Of a stretch of DNA of 61,446 nucleotides, positions 42,184 to 51,068 are shown piece after piece. Source of the stretch: CAZZDK01 sp964652235 (GTDB taxonomy: Bacteria; Pseudomonadota; Alphaproteobacteria; UBA9219); NCBI GenBank assembly GCA_964652235.1, contig CAZZDK010000013.1, forward strand, positions 1 to 61,446, written 5' to 3'. The stretch's first letter is position 1. The number at the start of each line of letters is the position of its first letter. The notes under the pieces were generated by a model. It ran no database searches. It saw nothing but the letters and a program-made list of their open reading frames with translations, and was not told the origin of the DNA. The translations under genes were made by a program, and so were the position numbers.

Positions 42184-42222
42184 GAAAATAAAAACGGCCC
42201 CGCCTTCCGGCGAGGCCGTTTC
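42184..42222 (-). terminator. Rho-independent terminator of the Bax-inhibitor-1 gene
   Basis: Minus strand AAACGGCCTCGCC-GGAA-GGCGGGGCCGTTT: a 13-bp stem (one T-G pair) with a GGAA tetraloop, followed by TTATTTTCC. It lies 14 bp after the stop. Confidence 0.88.
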
Positions 42223-42236
42223 CTTGAAAAAGCGCG

Positions 42237-42947
42237 TCAGCGACGATCGCCCGTCAGGCTGAGCAGGAACTGAAACGCGTTGATGAAGTTGAGATAGAGC
42301 TGCAAGGCCCCCATGACGGCGAGCTTGTTGTTCGTCTCGGCTCCCCACCCGGCGCTGTAGTTGCGCTTGATGTTCTGCACGTCATAGGCCGTCAGTCCGG
42401 TGAAGATCGCCACGCCCGCGACGGAGACGATCCATTGCAGCATGGTCGATCCCATGAACAGATTGACGATCATGGCGATGAACAGGCCCAAGACACCCAT
42501 CATCAGGAACGCGCCGAAGCCGGTCAGGTCCCTTTTGGTCGTATAGCCCCAAAGGCTCATCGCGCCGAACGTCGCACCTGTGATGAAGAAGGCGCGGGCG
42601 ACGCTGGCCCCCGTAAAGACCATGAAGATGGCCGCCATCGAGAGGCCCATTGCGCCGCAGAAAAGCCAGAAGATCGTCTGAGCTTTCGAGGCGCTCATGC
42701 CCTGGAACTTGAAGTTCATATAAAAGATGAAGGCGAAAGGCGCGAGCATCGCCAGCCACTTAAGCGGCGTGCCGAAAATCACTTCAGCCAGGGCCGTGTT
42801 GGCGACGAGAAAGGCCACAAGCCCGGTGATCGCCAGGCCGCCGCCCATGTAATTGAACACACGGATCATATGCGCGCGGAGGCCCGCATCCATGCTGCCG
42901 GTTTTGGCCGGAGAGACGCTTTGGGCGCGGGAGAACGGATCGACCAT
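42237..42947 (-). CDS. Bax inhibitor-1/YccA family membrane protein
   Basis: A 236-residue protein with seven hydrophobic segments, as in the TMBIM/BI-1 family (pH-sensitive calcium leak in the Bacillus homologue; exact role in proteobacteria unclear). Segments include AITGLVAFLVANTALAEVIF, LAPFAFIFYMNF, and the family-like VARAFFITGATFGAMSLWGY and GLTAYDVQNIKRNY with the conserved late Asp. I start at ATG 42947 (MVDPFSRAQS), preceded by gaaggtggcagac. A terminator follows. It is transcribed alone, divergent from the MscS gene. Confidence 0.93.
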   Translation of the reverse strand: MVDPFSRAQSVSPAKTGSMDAGLRAHMIRVFNYMGGGLAITGLVAFLVANTALAEVIFGTPLKWLAMLAPFAFIFYMNFKFQGMSASKAQTIFWLFCGAMGLSMAAIFMVFTGASVARAFFITGATFGAMSLWGYTTKRDLTGFGAFLMMGVLGLFIAMIVNLFMGSTMLQWIVSVAGVAIFTGLTAYDVQNIKRNYSAGWGAETNNKLAVMGALQLYLNFINAFQFLLSLTGDRR

Positions 42948-43139
42948 GTCTGCCACCTTCAAAAAAGTTTCGGGTACGACGATGATATGGGGCATGGTTT
43001 GTTTTTTTCAAGAGAAATCGGAAAAGACCATCTTTTACAAGAATTTGCCTTGGGGAGAACGTATTTTCGCCCTCTTTAGGTGGTTGAACGAGAGGTCGAA
43101 ATAAGCCAGACTCCCTTTTTCGTCCTTCAGGAATAAAAA

Positions 43140-45245
43140 ATGAAAACCAAACTTCGCGCCGTTTTGCTCGCCGTTATGCTGGCTTTTGCGCCCGCTTTGG
43201 CTTTTGCCGCGCCGTTGCAGACAGGCGCCGCGCCGACGCGCACCCACTTTCTGCCCATTGCCGCCGAAATAGGCCAGGAGCTTCAGCAGCTTGTGACCGG
43301 CGACCCTAACGCCGAGATCGAGCCGCAAGAGACGTTCGGAACCCGCGCGCTCGGGTTCATTTTGAGCGCGGCGCGAATTCTGGCGCAGCAGGGCGCAGCC
43401 TTTGTGGACGAGTTTGCCGCCGTTCCGCAGCTTAAAACCTGGTTCGACCAGCAGATCAGCAACCCGCTCGCGGCGGACAAGTGGTTCGGCATCGGCAAAG
43501 CCCTTCTGTTCGTCCTGGGCGGGGCTCTGATGATCGGGTGGCTGGCCGATTTTCTATTTCTTTCCTCAAGGCGGCGGATTTACAGACGGGAATACGCCAC
43601 CGCCCCGGCCCGTTTTGCGGGCGTGGCGACATGGTTCCTCATTTCCCTGGTGCCGGTCGTCCTTTTCATCGGCGCGGCGCTGGCCATTGCGGACCAGATG
43701 GATCCCGGCAAGCTGGCCCGCTTCATCGTCATGACGGTCATCTACGCCATGGCGCTTTACAGGCTGGTCGGCGTTGGCGCCCGGCTCTTCCTGTCGCCGC
43801 GCGTTCCCGTTTTGAGATTGGTGCCGTTGTCGTCGGAGCAGGCTTCCTACGCCTATAAATGGATCAAGGCGTTCGGCGCGGTGATGATCTTCGGCTATTT
43901 CTTTTCTGAAATAGCCGAGGTTGTTCAGGCCCCTGAAGCCGCCATTTCCGGGTTTAAGAGCATCATCGCGCTGGTCGTTGTCGGCATGACGATCGCGATC
44001 ATCATGCAAAAAAGGTCGGCGGTTTCCGTCGCCCTGCGCGGCGAGCTTTCGGCGGCGCAGGCGCGTCAATCTCTTGCGGGGAGCTTGCGTCTGTGGCTGG
44101 CGCGAAGCTGGCATATTCTGGCCATTTCCTATCTGGTCATCGGCTATCTGGCGACCGTCATCGGCGCCAAGGATGGTTTCATCCTGATGCAAAAGGGAAC
44201 CATCGGAACCCTGCTTTCGCTCTTCTTTGTGCGCCTCGCCTTCTATATGTCGTCCAAGCTGACGTATGGCGGAAAGGAAGGACAGGGCGCGTCCGGCATT
44301 TACCGCCCCGTTTTGCGTTTCGTCATCCGCGCGGCGGCCTGGCTGCTTGGCCTGGCAGGGGCGGCGGCTTCGTGGGGGGCGGATATTCCGGCGTTTATCG
44401 CAAGCCCCTGGGGCCAGCGCCTCACCGGCTCAGCCTTTTCCATCGGGACGACGGTTCTGGTGTCCGTTTTCGTTTACGAGTTCATTCACGGTTTCGTCGA
44501 TCGCAAGCTGAACAGGCGCGACGGCCAGGGCAACCCCATCGAGGCCAGCGCCCGCGCCAAGACCCTCTTGCCGATGGCGCGTTACGCGGCGCTGGTGACG
44601 CTCGGGCTTGTCGCCGCCTTCGTGATCCTTTCCGAAATGGGCGTGAATACGGGACCGCTCCTTGCGGGCGCCGGGGTTTTGGGCGTCGCGGTCGGCTTCG
44701 GCTCGCAAACGCTGGTGAAGGACTTTCTGACAGGCCTTTTCATCATCCTTGAAGAGAATATCTCGGTCGGCGACGCCGTGAAAATCGGCGACAATGCGGG
44801 AATAGTCGAAAGCATGACGATCCGCACCGTGCGCCTGCGCGACATAGAGGGCAATCTGCACATTCTGCCGTTCAGCGAGATTACGCGGATCATCAACTCG
44901 TCTAAAGGATTCAGCCAAGCGCTTGTGGATGTCGGCGTGGCCTATGACGCGGACCTGAAAAAGGTCATGGAGGTCATGGCCGATGTCGGCGAGGCGATGA
45001 GAAAGGAACCAGCCTTTCGTTCCCTCATCCTGGCGTCCGTGGAGGTTTTGGGGGTCGAGGCTCTGGGGGACTCCGCGATTACGGTGCGCTGCCGGATCAA
45101 GACCGCCCCTGGCCAGCACCACAATGTGCGGCGGGGCTATCTGTTGCGGCTTAAGCTGCGCTTCGATCAGGAAGGGATCGAGATACCCTTTCCGCAGCGC
45201 GTGGTCTATCACAAGCAAGTCGGTTCCGCGCCTGTGGGAGAATAA
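43140..45245 (+). CDS. MscS-family mechanosensitive channel (large form)
   Basis: A 701-residue inner-membrane channel that releases solutes on hypo-osmotic shock. It has a signal-peptide-like N-terminus (LLAVMLAFAPALAFA), then about ten hydrophobic segments and a C-terminal MscS core: the pore helix and following loop GVLGVAVGFGSQTLVKDFLT, the beta domain NISVGDAVKIGDNAGIVESM and the alpha/beta domain (VDVGVAYDADLKKVMEVM). Size places it with YbiO-type multi-helix homologues, not the 286-residue MscS. ATG 43140. It ends directly against the opposite-strand gene, with no spacer. Confidence 0.94.
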   Translation: MKTKLRAVLLAVMLAFAPALAFAAPLQTGAAPTRTHFLPIAAEIGQELQQLVTGDPNAEIEPQETFGTRALGFILSAARILAQQGAAFVDEFAAVPQLKTWFDQQISNPLAADKWFGIGKALLFVLGGALMIGWLADFLFLSSRRRIYRREYATAPARFAGVATWFLISLVPVVLFIGAALAIADQMDPGKLARFIVMTVIYAMALYRLVGVGARLFLSPRVPVLRLVPLSSEQASYAYKWIKAFGAVMIFGYFFSEIAEVVQAPEAAISGFKSIIALVVVGMTIAIIMQKRSAVSVALRGELSAAQARQSLAGSLRLWLARSWHILAISYLVIGYLATVIGAKDGFILMQKGTIGTLLSLFFVRLAFYMSSKLTYGGKEGQGASGIYRPVLRFVIRAAAWLLGLAGAAASWGADIPAFIASPWGQRLTGSAFSIGTTVLVSVFVYEFIHGFVDRKLNRRDGQGNPIEASARAKTLLPMARYAALVTLGLVAAFVILSEMGVNTGPLLAGAGVLGVAVGFGSQTLVKDFLTGLFIILEENISVGDAVKIGDNAGIVESMTIRTVRLRDIEGNLHILPFSEITRIINSSKGFSQALVDVGVAYDADLKKVMEVMADVGEAMRKEPAFRSLILASVEVLGVEALGDSAITVRCRIKTAPGQHHNVRRGYLLRLKLRFDQEGIEIPFPQRVVYHKQVGSAPVGE

Positions 45246-46118
45246 TCAGGCCGCCAGAACGAGGGCTTTCGCTTCTGTCATGCGGCGCAGGCGGCGCTCC
45301 TTGGCCGCGCGGCGCTGCGGGAGGGGGAGGTCGAGCGTTTGAAGGGCCTGGGGACGTTCGGAAGCGGGCGTTTCAGCGTAGCGGCGCTTGATCCTGTCGG
45401 CCCGGAACAATTCCAGCCGGTCCAGATAATCGTCGTCGGCGGCCCAGGTGCAAATTTCCTTGGCGGCTTTCCACCTGTCGCGCAGTTCGGTCAGGCAAAT
45501 ACGCTCATAAACGGCTTCGGGCCCGCCTTTTTTGAGAAGGTCGCGAAAAACATAAATCGGCGCGCCGTTGATCGTCTCGATGTCCCGGTTGTTCAGAAGT
45601 TCTTCGACGAAGCTTTTGGCCTCCGGCGGAAAGGCGTTTCTGTCGCAAAGGCCGGGGATTTCGGTTCGGTAGAAAACGCGGTCGCGCCTCGCGCCGCAGA
45701 CGGCGGTTTTAACGTCGCCCGACGCGGCGCGGATGAACAGAGCTGAGACGAAGGACATGACCGCCTTCGCGTCGCGGTCGATGAGGTCGTCACGTTCATC
45801 CGAGGTAGCGTGGTCGTGTACTTTTCTGAACCAACCATAGAGATCGTTTTGCTTGAATAAAAAGTCGGCGATAGGGGAATGATTGATGAGAACGGCGTCC
45901 CATTCTTCAGCTTGTTTTAAGGCTCGTTGCTCATTTGTGATTGTGGGTCCGATAGGTTCGGATTCACCTGGCAAGGGATCCCAGAGTTCATAATCCGGCC
46001 CGGAGTAAAGCTGGATGCGTCCGTTATGCGGGAACGCCTTTTCCAAGCCGCCGAGACGCTTAATCTCGGCGAGAACAAGCTCAATAATGCCTTCCGGGGT
46101 CGTGCGGCCCTCGAACAT
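45246..46118 (-). CDS. Hypothetical protein
   Basis: A soluble 290-residue protein that I do not recognise. It is rich in charged residues (DERDDLIDRDAKAVMSFVS; RLELFRADRIKRRYAETPAS), without signal peptide or membrane helices, and ends in a basic tail (PQRRAAKERRLRRMTEAK). I prefer ATG 46118 (MFEGRTTPEG), which has GGAG 6 bases upstream, over ATG 46130. The next gene upstream lies 27 bp away on the same strand and is also unknown, so the two may form an operon. It converges with the MscS gene. Confidence 0.65.
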   Translation of the reverse strand: MFEGRTTPEGIIELVLAEIKRLGGLEKAFPHNGRIQLYSGPDYELWDPLPGESEPIGPTITNEQRALKQAEEWDAVLINHSPIADFLFKQNDLYGWFRKVHDHATSDERDDLIDRDAKAVMSFVSALFIRAASGDVKTAVCGARRDRVFYRTEIPGLCDRNAFPPEAKSFVEELLNNRDIETINGAPIYVFRDLLKKGGPEAVYERICLTELRDRWKAAKEICTWAADDDYLDRLELFRADRIKRRYAETPASERPQALQTLDLPLPQRRAAKERRLRRMTEAKALVLAA

Positions 46119-46145
46119 GAGAAACTCCATCCGTAAAGGATTGGT

Positions 46146-46568
46146 TTAGAGTTTCAATTGTTCGCGCGGGCCACTTTGTGCCTGGCCCGGATCGTTGGCG
46201 GGTTTTGGGGGATAGGCCCGTTTAATGACCTTATCCTCGCCGAAGAATCGAACCAGCGCGTCGTGATATTCCTGCAGAAAATCTTCGGGCAACCGAGCCA
46301 AAATTATGACGGGTTGATTGCGAGGGGTGCGTTCCGTCTCGGAAACCGTTCGCTCGACAATATGTGCCCTTCTAAGGTCGTAAAGATCCTGCTCATTTCT
46401 ATGGACCAGAACTTTTTTGACGGTGCCGTTCAGAAAATCCTTAATGGTATAAACCGCGCTGCAAGGCCAGCCCGATCCCTCAACGGTTGTTACCTTGAAT
46501 CTTTCTTCTTCAGTCACGGCGAAAAAATCCGAAAGGGTTTGAAAAGTATTTTGAACTATCTGTAACAT
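46146..46568 (-). CDS. Hypothetical protein
   Basis: A 140-residue soluble protein, not recognised. It begins MLQIVQNTFQTLSDFFAVTE, with a good ribosome-binding site (ggagggcgat) 6 bases before the ATG. The middle looks like an alternating beta/alpha domain (KVLVHRNEQDLYDLRR, PVIILARLPEDFLQEYHDAL) and the tail is Pro/Gln-rich. It is upstream of another unknown gene in the same direction. About 190 bp of AT-rich sequence without a gene separates it from trpA. Confidence 0.65.
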   Translation of the reverse strand: MLQIVQNTFQTLSDFFAVTEEERFKVTTVEGSGWPCSAVYTIKDFLNGTVKKVLVHRNEQDLYDLRRAHIVERTVSETERTPRNQPVIILARLPEDFLQEYHDALVRFFGEDKVIKRAYPPKPANDPGQAQSGPREQLKL

Positions 46569-46759
46569 ATCGCCCTCCTATGGTTTTTTGAAATGCTTTC
46601 AGGTTAAAAACTTGGTTTTTTGCGGATAAATAAGGCCCGCCTCTGCGGCCTATTCTACCAGACGGCAAATAGTTTCTTTCGTTGAATCAATGGTTTATAA
46701 AGGGTTAATCTACCCCTGAGGGGTAAGTTTAGACCTTTTTTAGGTAGGGAAGGCGGATT

Positions 46760-47587
46760 TTACGCCCCGTGCGTCGCGGCGGCGAGGGACTTGACGAAGG
46801 CAAGGGCTTCGTCGGCGGCTTTGGGCGAGACGGCGCCCTTTTCGTCGATATGGGCCATGATCTTTTTGACGATCGCGCTGCCCACGATGACGCCGTCGGC
46901 GATGGCGGCCATTTCACGCGCTTGGGCCGGTTCGTTCACGCCGAATCCTATGCAAACCGGCATTTCCGTTCGCTCTCGAATGCGCTCGACGCTCGACCTC
47001 AAATCTTCGGCGCGGGCGCTTTTGCCGCCCGTGATCCCGGCGACGGAAACGTAATAGAGAAAGCCGTCGGCTTTCTCGACGATCTTCGGCAGGCGTTTTT
47101 CGTCCGTCGTGGGCGTGACGAGCCGGATAAGCTTAAGGCCGCGCTTGGCGGCGGGTTCGCGCAGTTCCGCGTCTTCCTCAGGCGGCAGGTCGGGGACGAT
47201 AAAGCCGTCCACGCCCGCTTTCTTCGCGTCGTCCAGGAAACGCATGACGCCATAGGCGTAAATCGGATTGTAATACCCCATCAGAAGGATCGGCGTGTCT
47301 TCGTATTTTTTGCGGAACGTCTTCACAAGGTCGAGAATCTTGGCGGTCGTGATCCCGTTCTTGAAAGCCTGAAGGTTGGCCGCCTGAATGGCGGGGCCAT
47401 CGGCGACGGGGTCGCTGAAGGGCATACCGATCTCGATGATGTCCGCGCCCGCCGCCGGAAGGCCGCCGAGGAGCTTTTGGAACAGGTCGAGCGTGGGAAA
47501 GCCTGCCGTGACGAAGGGCATGAAGGCTTTCTTTCCCGCGCCTTTCAGCGCGGCCAGGCAAACGTCGAGGCGGTTCTGCGGGGCCAT
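46760..47587 (-). CDS. trpA: Tryptophan synthase alpha chain
   Basis: Cleaves indole-3-glycerol phosphate to indole, which passes through the tunnel to TrpB. The 275-residue TIM barrel shows the catalytic pair in IIEIGMPFSDPVADGP (Glu and Asp), YYNPIYAYGVMRFLDDAKKA, VPDLPPEEDAEL, and the phosphate site GFGVNEPAQARE and GVIVGSAIVKKI. I start at ATG 47587 (MAPQNRLDVC); it shares one base with the trpB stop (TGATG), so translation is coupled. A longer frame to 47758 overlaps trpB and is rejected. Confidence 0.98.
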   Translation of the reverse strand: MAPQNRLDVCLAALKGAGKKAFMPFVTAGFPTLDLFQKLLGGLPAAGADIIEIGMPFSDPVADGPAIQAANLQAFKNGITTAKILDLVKTFRKKYEDTPILLMGYYNPIYAYGVMRFLDDAKKAGVDGFIVPDLPPEEDAELREPAAKRGLKLIRLVTPTTDEKRLPKIVEKADGFLYYVSVAGITGGKSARAEDLRSSVERIRERTEMPVCIGFGVNEPAQAREMAAIADGVIVGSAIVKKIMAHIDEKGAVSPKAADEALAFVKSLAAATHGA

Positions 47588-48810
47588 CAGATATGCACTC
47601 CCAAACGGTCGGCGACGGTGTAGATGTCCTTGTCTCCCCGTCCCGACAGGCAGACGACCATCAGATGGTCTTTCGGCAAAGAGGGGGCGATTTTGGCGAC
47701 ATGGGCCAGCGCGTGCGAAGGCTCCAGCGCCGGGATGATGCCTTCGAGTTTCGAGCAAAGCTGAAAGGCCTCCAGCGCTTCGTCGTCGGTGACGGAAACG
47801 TAATTCACGCGGCCCGTATCGTGCAGCCAGGCGTGTTCCGGCCCGACGCCGGGATAATCGAGACCCGCCGAAATGGAATGGGCTTCTTGGATCTGCCCAT
47901 CCTCGTTTTGCAGGAAATAGCTGCGCATACCGTGCAGGATTCCCGCATGGCCGCCCGTCAGCGCGGCGGCGTGCTTGCCGGTCGTGATTCCGTATCCGGC
48001 GGCCTCCACCGCATGGATGGCCACGTCGGGATCATCGAGAAATTCGTGGAAAAGCCCTATGGAATTTGAGCCGCCGCCCACGCAGGCGACGAGCGAGTTC
48101 GGCCCGCGTCCTTCGGCCTCTAAAAGCTGCGCGCGCGTTTCGCGGCCTATGACGGATTGAAAATCGCGCACCATGGCGGGATAAGGGTGCGGGCCGCCCA
48201 CCGTGCCGATGATGTAAAACGTGTCGTCCACGTTTGAAACCCAGTCGCGCAGGGCCTCGTTCATCGCGTCTTTGAGGGAGCGGGAACCCGTCGAAACCGG
48301 ACGCACTTCCGCGCCCAAAAGCTTCATGCGGAAAACGTTGGGGCGTTGCCTTTCGATGTCCAGCTCGCCCATATAGACGACGCAGGGCAGGTTAAAGAGC
48401 GCCGCGACCGTCGCCGTGGCCACGCCGTGCTGTCCCGCGCCCGTTTCGGCGATGATGCGCGTTTTGCCCATACGCCGCGCGAGAAGGACTTCGCCGATGC
48501 AATGGTTGATCTTGTGCGCGCCCGTATGGTTCAGTTCCTCGCGCTTCAGGTAAATTTTGGCGCCGCCGAAATGCTCGGTCAGGCGCGGCGCGTAATAGAG
48601 CGCCGAGGGGCGTCCCACATAATGCTTGAAATAATAATCCAGTTCTTTCTGAAAATCCGGGTCGGCCTTGGCCGCCGCGTAGGCCTTTTCGACCTCCAGG
48701 ACAAGCGGGACCAGCGTTTCCGGCACAAACCGTCCCCCATAAGGGCCGAAATGGCCGGCTTCGTCGGGCGCGTTGCGGAGAGAGTTGGGAAGGCTGGATG
48801 ATTTTTTCAT
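47587..48810 (-). CDS. trpB: Tryptophan synthase beta chain
   Basis: PLP enzyme that condenses indole with serine to make tryptophan. The 407 residues show FGPYGGRFVPETLVP at the N-terminus, the PLP lysine in LNHTGAHKINHCIG, ETGAGQHGVATATVAALF and the phosphate-binding GGGSNSIGLF. I start at ATG 48810 (MKKSSSLPNS); the ribosome-binding site is poor. In related bacteria trpF lies directly upstream, but here a divergent small gene separates them. The 190 bp before the start is AT-rich and should hold its promoter. Confidence 0.98.
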   Translation of the reverse strand: MKKSSSLPNSLRNAPDEAGHFGPYGGRFVPETLVPLVLEVEKAYAAAKADPDFQKELDYYFKHYVGRPSALYYAPRLTEHFGGAKIYLKREELNHTGAHKINHCIGEVLLARRMGKTRIIAETGAGQHGVATATVAALFNLPCVVYMGELDIERQRPNVFRMKLLGAEVRPVSTGSRSLKDAMNEALRDWVSNVDDTFYIIGTVGGPHPYPAMVRDFQSVIGRETRAQLLEAEGRGPNSLVACVGGGSNSIGLFHEFLDDPDVAIHAVEAAGYGITTGKHAAALTGGHAGILHGMRSYFLQNEDGQIQEAHSISAGLDYPGVGPEHAWLHDTGRVNYVSVTDDEALEAFQLCSKLEGIIPALEPSHALAHVAKIAPSLPKDHLMVVCLSGRGDKDIYTVADRLGVHI

Positions 48811-49001
48811 GGGGAGGTTATAGCGAAACTTTTCCCGCCGACAAGAAATTATGGCCGGGGAGAAGGCTTTTTTACCATAATATTCCAAAAGGCTTTCTTA
48901 TTTTGGTAGTGTTTTTATCATTTTAGGTAGGCCCTGTTTCCTATTACTTTCATCCGTGCCTTTTGTTAAAATGCCTCTCCTGCATAGATGAGGAAAATTT
49001 G

Positions 49002-49316
49002 ATGAAACAAGAAAAAAAGGAAATCCTTCCGGGTTGGGACGCGGCACGCGGCGAGATTCTTCTGGTGGCTGTTTCCACCATCGTTATGACGGCATCAATC
49101 TTGACCATCATAAAGCTATCCCAGTCCGGCGTGGAGAATCCTTATTGGTATATGCTGTTTAGTTTCGCATCAGGCGTTTTGCTTCCATCTCTTTATGGCG
49201 CAGGGCGCAAAATAGACGCCGCCGAAGAGAAACAAAAAAGACGCCTTCAATTCGCCAGGGCCTATAGGCGCAACCGGGGCGTTTGGGCTCTTCGCCCCCC
49301 AAAATTAATGCGCTAA
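49002..49316 (+). CDS. Small two-helix membrane protein, unknown
   Basis: A 104-residue protein with two hydrophobic segments (ILLVAVSTIVMTASILTIIK and WYMLFSFASGVLLPSLYGAG), followed by a basic helical tail (AEEKQKRRLQFARAYRRNRG). No family recognised. ATG 49002 follows aggaaaattt. It runs against the trp genes and lies between trpF and trpB, and its codons and flanks are richer in A/T than the neighbours, which suggests later insertion. Confidence 0.6.
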   Translation: MKQEKKEILPGWDAARGEILLVAVSTIVMTASILTIIKLSQSGVENPYWYMLFSFASGVLLPSLYGAGRKIDAAEEKQKRRLQFARAYRRNRGVWALRPPKLMR

Positions 49317-49334
49317 GTTGAGGTAGGGCGCGGA

Positions 49335-49982
49335 CTAAGAAGAAAGGCTGTTTTTAGCCAGCTCCATAAAGGCCCGTATTTTCTCAGGGTCTTTTTGCTT
49401 GTCCGTCTCAACGCCGGAGGAAAGGTCCACGATCTTCGCGCCGGATATGCGAACGGCCTTTCCGACATTTGAAAGATTAAGGCCGCCCGCCAGCATCCAC
49501 GGTTTGCCGAAAAAACGGCCTTTCAGGATGGACCAGTCGAAACTTTCCCCTGTGCCGCCAGAGGGTTGCATCCCAATCTTCGTGTCGAACAGGAACATAT
49601 CGGCCACGTCCTCGTAGGCCTTTGTGGCGGTCAGGTCTTCGGGAGCCGCGACGTGAAAAACCTTTATGACTTTCTTGCCTGTTTTTTTCTTGATCTCAAG
49701 AACGCGGCTCGGCGTCTCGAACCCGTGAAGCTGGATCATGCCGAGGCCGGGCAGGGCGCTCGTGACTGCCTCGATAGCCTCGTCTTTCGGGTCGATGAGC
49801 AGCCCGACGCTCGTGACGCCCGGCGGAATGAGCTTCAGCAAGGGCGCGACCTGCGCGGGCGTCACAAAGTGATAGCTTTCGGGTCTTGAGAACAGAAAGC
49901 CGATGTAGCTCGCGCCGCCTTCTACGGCCTCGCGCAGGCCTCTCTCGCTCGTGAAGCCGCAGAGTTTGACGGCAACGCTCAC
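49335..49982 (-). CDS. trpF: Phosphoribosylanthranilate isomerase
   Basis: Third step of tryptophan synthesis, an Amadori rearrangement. The 215-residue TIM barrel has the catalytic Cys in AVKLCGFTSERGLREAVEGG, GFLFSRPESYHFVTPAQVAP, the catalytic Asp in MFLFDTKIGMQPSGGTGESF, and LAGGLNLSNVGKAV. I use GTG 49982 (VSVAVKLCGF), which overlaps the pyrF stop by 4 bases (GTGA); the long upstream extension inside pyrF is rejected. The normal trpF-trpB neighbour relation is interrupted downstream. Confidence 0.96.
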   Translation of the reverse strand: MSVAVKLCGFTSERGLREAVEGGASYIGFLFSRPESYHFVTPAQVAPLLKLIPPGVTSVGLLIDPKDEAIEAVTSALPGLGMIQLHGFETPSRVLEIKKKTGKKVIKVFHVAAPEDLTATKAYEDVADMFLFDTKIGMQPSGGTGESFDWSILKGRFFGKPWMLAGGLNLSNVGKAVRISGAKIVDLSSGVETDKQKDPEKIRAFMELAKNSLSS

Positions 49983-50680
49983 GCGGCCAGTTCTTCCGCC
50001 ACGCGCCGCGCGGCGGCGGCGGGATCGTCCGCGCCCGTGATGGGGCGGCCTATCACAAGGTGGCTTGCGCCCGCCTCCATGGCTTCGCGCGGGGTCAGGA
50101 CGCGCTTTTGATCGTTTGTCGCCGCCCAGGCGGGACGAATGCCGGGCACCATCAGCGTGAAATCGGGGCCGCAAACCTGGCGCAACATCGCCACTTCGGC
50201 GGGCGAGCAAACCACGCCGTCCAGGCCGCTTTCCTTGGCCAGAAGGGCCAGACGGACGACTTGCCTTGCGGTGTCCTTGTCCTGTCCGACCTGTTCCAGA
50301 TCGCTTGCGTCAAGGCTGGTCAGAACCGTCACGCCAAGGATTTTGGGGCGCTTGCCGTTCGCTTTGTCCGCCGCCTGCGCCGCCGCGCGCATCATGGCCG
50401 CGCCGCCCGACGTGTGGATCGTGATGAAATCCGGCCTCAGCGGCAAAAGAGAAGCAATCCCGCCCGCGACCGTGTTGGGAATGTCGTGCAGCTTCACGTC
50501 CACGAAAAGCGGCGTGCCGCTATCGACGAAAGGCGCATAGCCTTGCGGTCCGTTGGCCATGAAAAACTCAAGCCCCAGTTTGAAACCGCCCACGTGGCCG
50601 CGCAATTTTTCGGCCAGAGAGAGCGCGGCGGCGGGGTCTTTGGTGTCGATGGCGCAGAAAACGGGATTGGCGTTCGTCAT
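49979..50680 (-). CDS. pyrF: Orotidine 5'-phosphate decarboxylase
   Basis: Last step of UMP synthesis. The 233-residue TIM barrel contains CAIDTKDPAAALSLAEKL, the catalytic cluster VDVKLHDIPNTVAGGI (Asp-Lys-Asp), and the phosphate-binding MVPGIRPAWA and LVIGRPITGADDP. I start at ATG 50680 (MTNANPVFCA), preceded by ggaaaggaaagaa; the ATG overlaps the lapA stop. The gene lies in the common alphaproteobacterial order lapA-pyrF-trpF. Confidence 0.97.
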   Translation of the reverse strand: MTNANPVFCAIDTKDPAAALSLAEKLRGHVGGFKLGLEFFMANGPQGYAPFVDSGTPLFVDVKLHDIPNTVAGGIASLLPLRPDFITIHTSGGAAMMRAAAQAADKANGKRPKILGVTVLTSLDASDLEQVGQDKDTARQVVRLALLAKESGLDGVVCSPAEVAMLRQVCGPDFTLMVPGIRPAWAATNDQKRVLTPREAMEAGASHLVIGRPITGADDPAAAARRVAEELAA

Positions 50681-51065
50681 TTCTTTCCTTTCCATAAGCG
50701 GCGAAAAAAGCCCGCCGGTNNNNNNNNNNNNNNNCGGGTTGAACGTAAACATAGCGTCCCTGCGAAAGAACCGTGGGGCCGGGGCAGGGGGCGGATTCTT
50801 TCTCCTGCAATTTCGCGCCGAGCGAACCGACTTCTTTGCGCAGGCGGCGGCGGTCCATAAATACGCCGATATGCATGACGTTGGCCAGCAGAAAACCGGC
50901 TAAAAACCCGGCGACAAGCAGCCCCAGCGACAAAAGCGAAAGCGGCATTTCGGCCCTGGCGTCGAAGGGCCAAAAGCTGATTTCCACCAAGGCGCGGTTT
51001 TGCAGGGCGAAGACCAGCGCCGCGACGAAAAGGGGCAGAGAGATGAGCCAAGTCAAAAAGCGCAT
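50677..51065 (-). CDS. LapA family (DUF1049) membrane protein
   Basis: About 129 residues with two hydrophobic helices (LTWLISLPLFVAALVFALQN; SLGLLVAGFLAGFLLANVM) and a short coiled tail (DRRRLRKEVGSLGAKLQEKE), the layout of LapA/YciS proteins, which work with LapB in controlling lipopolysaccharide synthesis in E. coli. A 15-N gap breaks the 3' end. After the gap, only one frame ends sensibly: PAGFFRRLWKGKK followed by TGA overlapping the pyrF ATG. That frame is out of register with the upstream part as printed, so the gap length must be wrong. It is 3 bp after the solute-binding protein gene. Confidence 0.85.
50720..50734. other. Assembly gap inside lapA
   Basis: 15 N. The upstream frame (YVYVQP) and the only sensible downstream frame (PAGFFRRLWKGKK, then TGA) do not match with 15 bases; 16 or 13 would join them. 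Confidence 0.8.
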
Positions 51066-51068
51066 GGA

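Noticed and set aside
45246..46568. Toxin-antitoxin pair
   Set aside because: Sizes (290 and 140 residues), spacing and lack of any toxin or DNA-binding motif do not fit.
47588..47758. Upstream extension of trpA
   Set aside because: Runs through trpB; the family start is at 47587 with the TGATG overlap.
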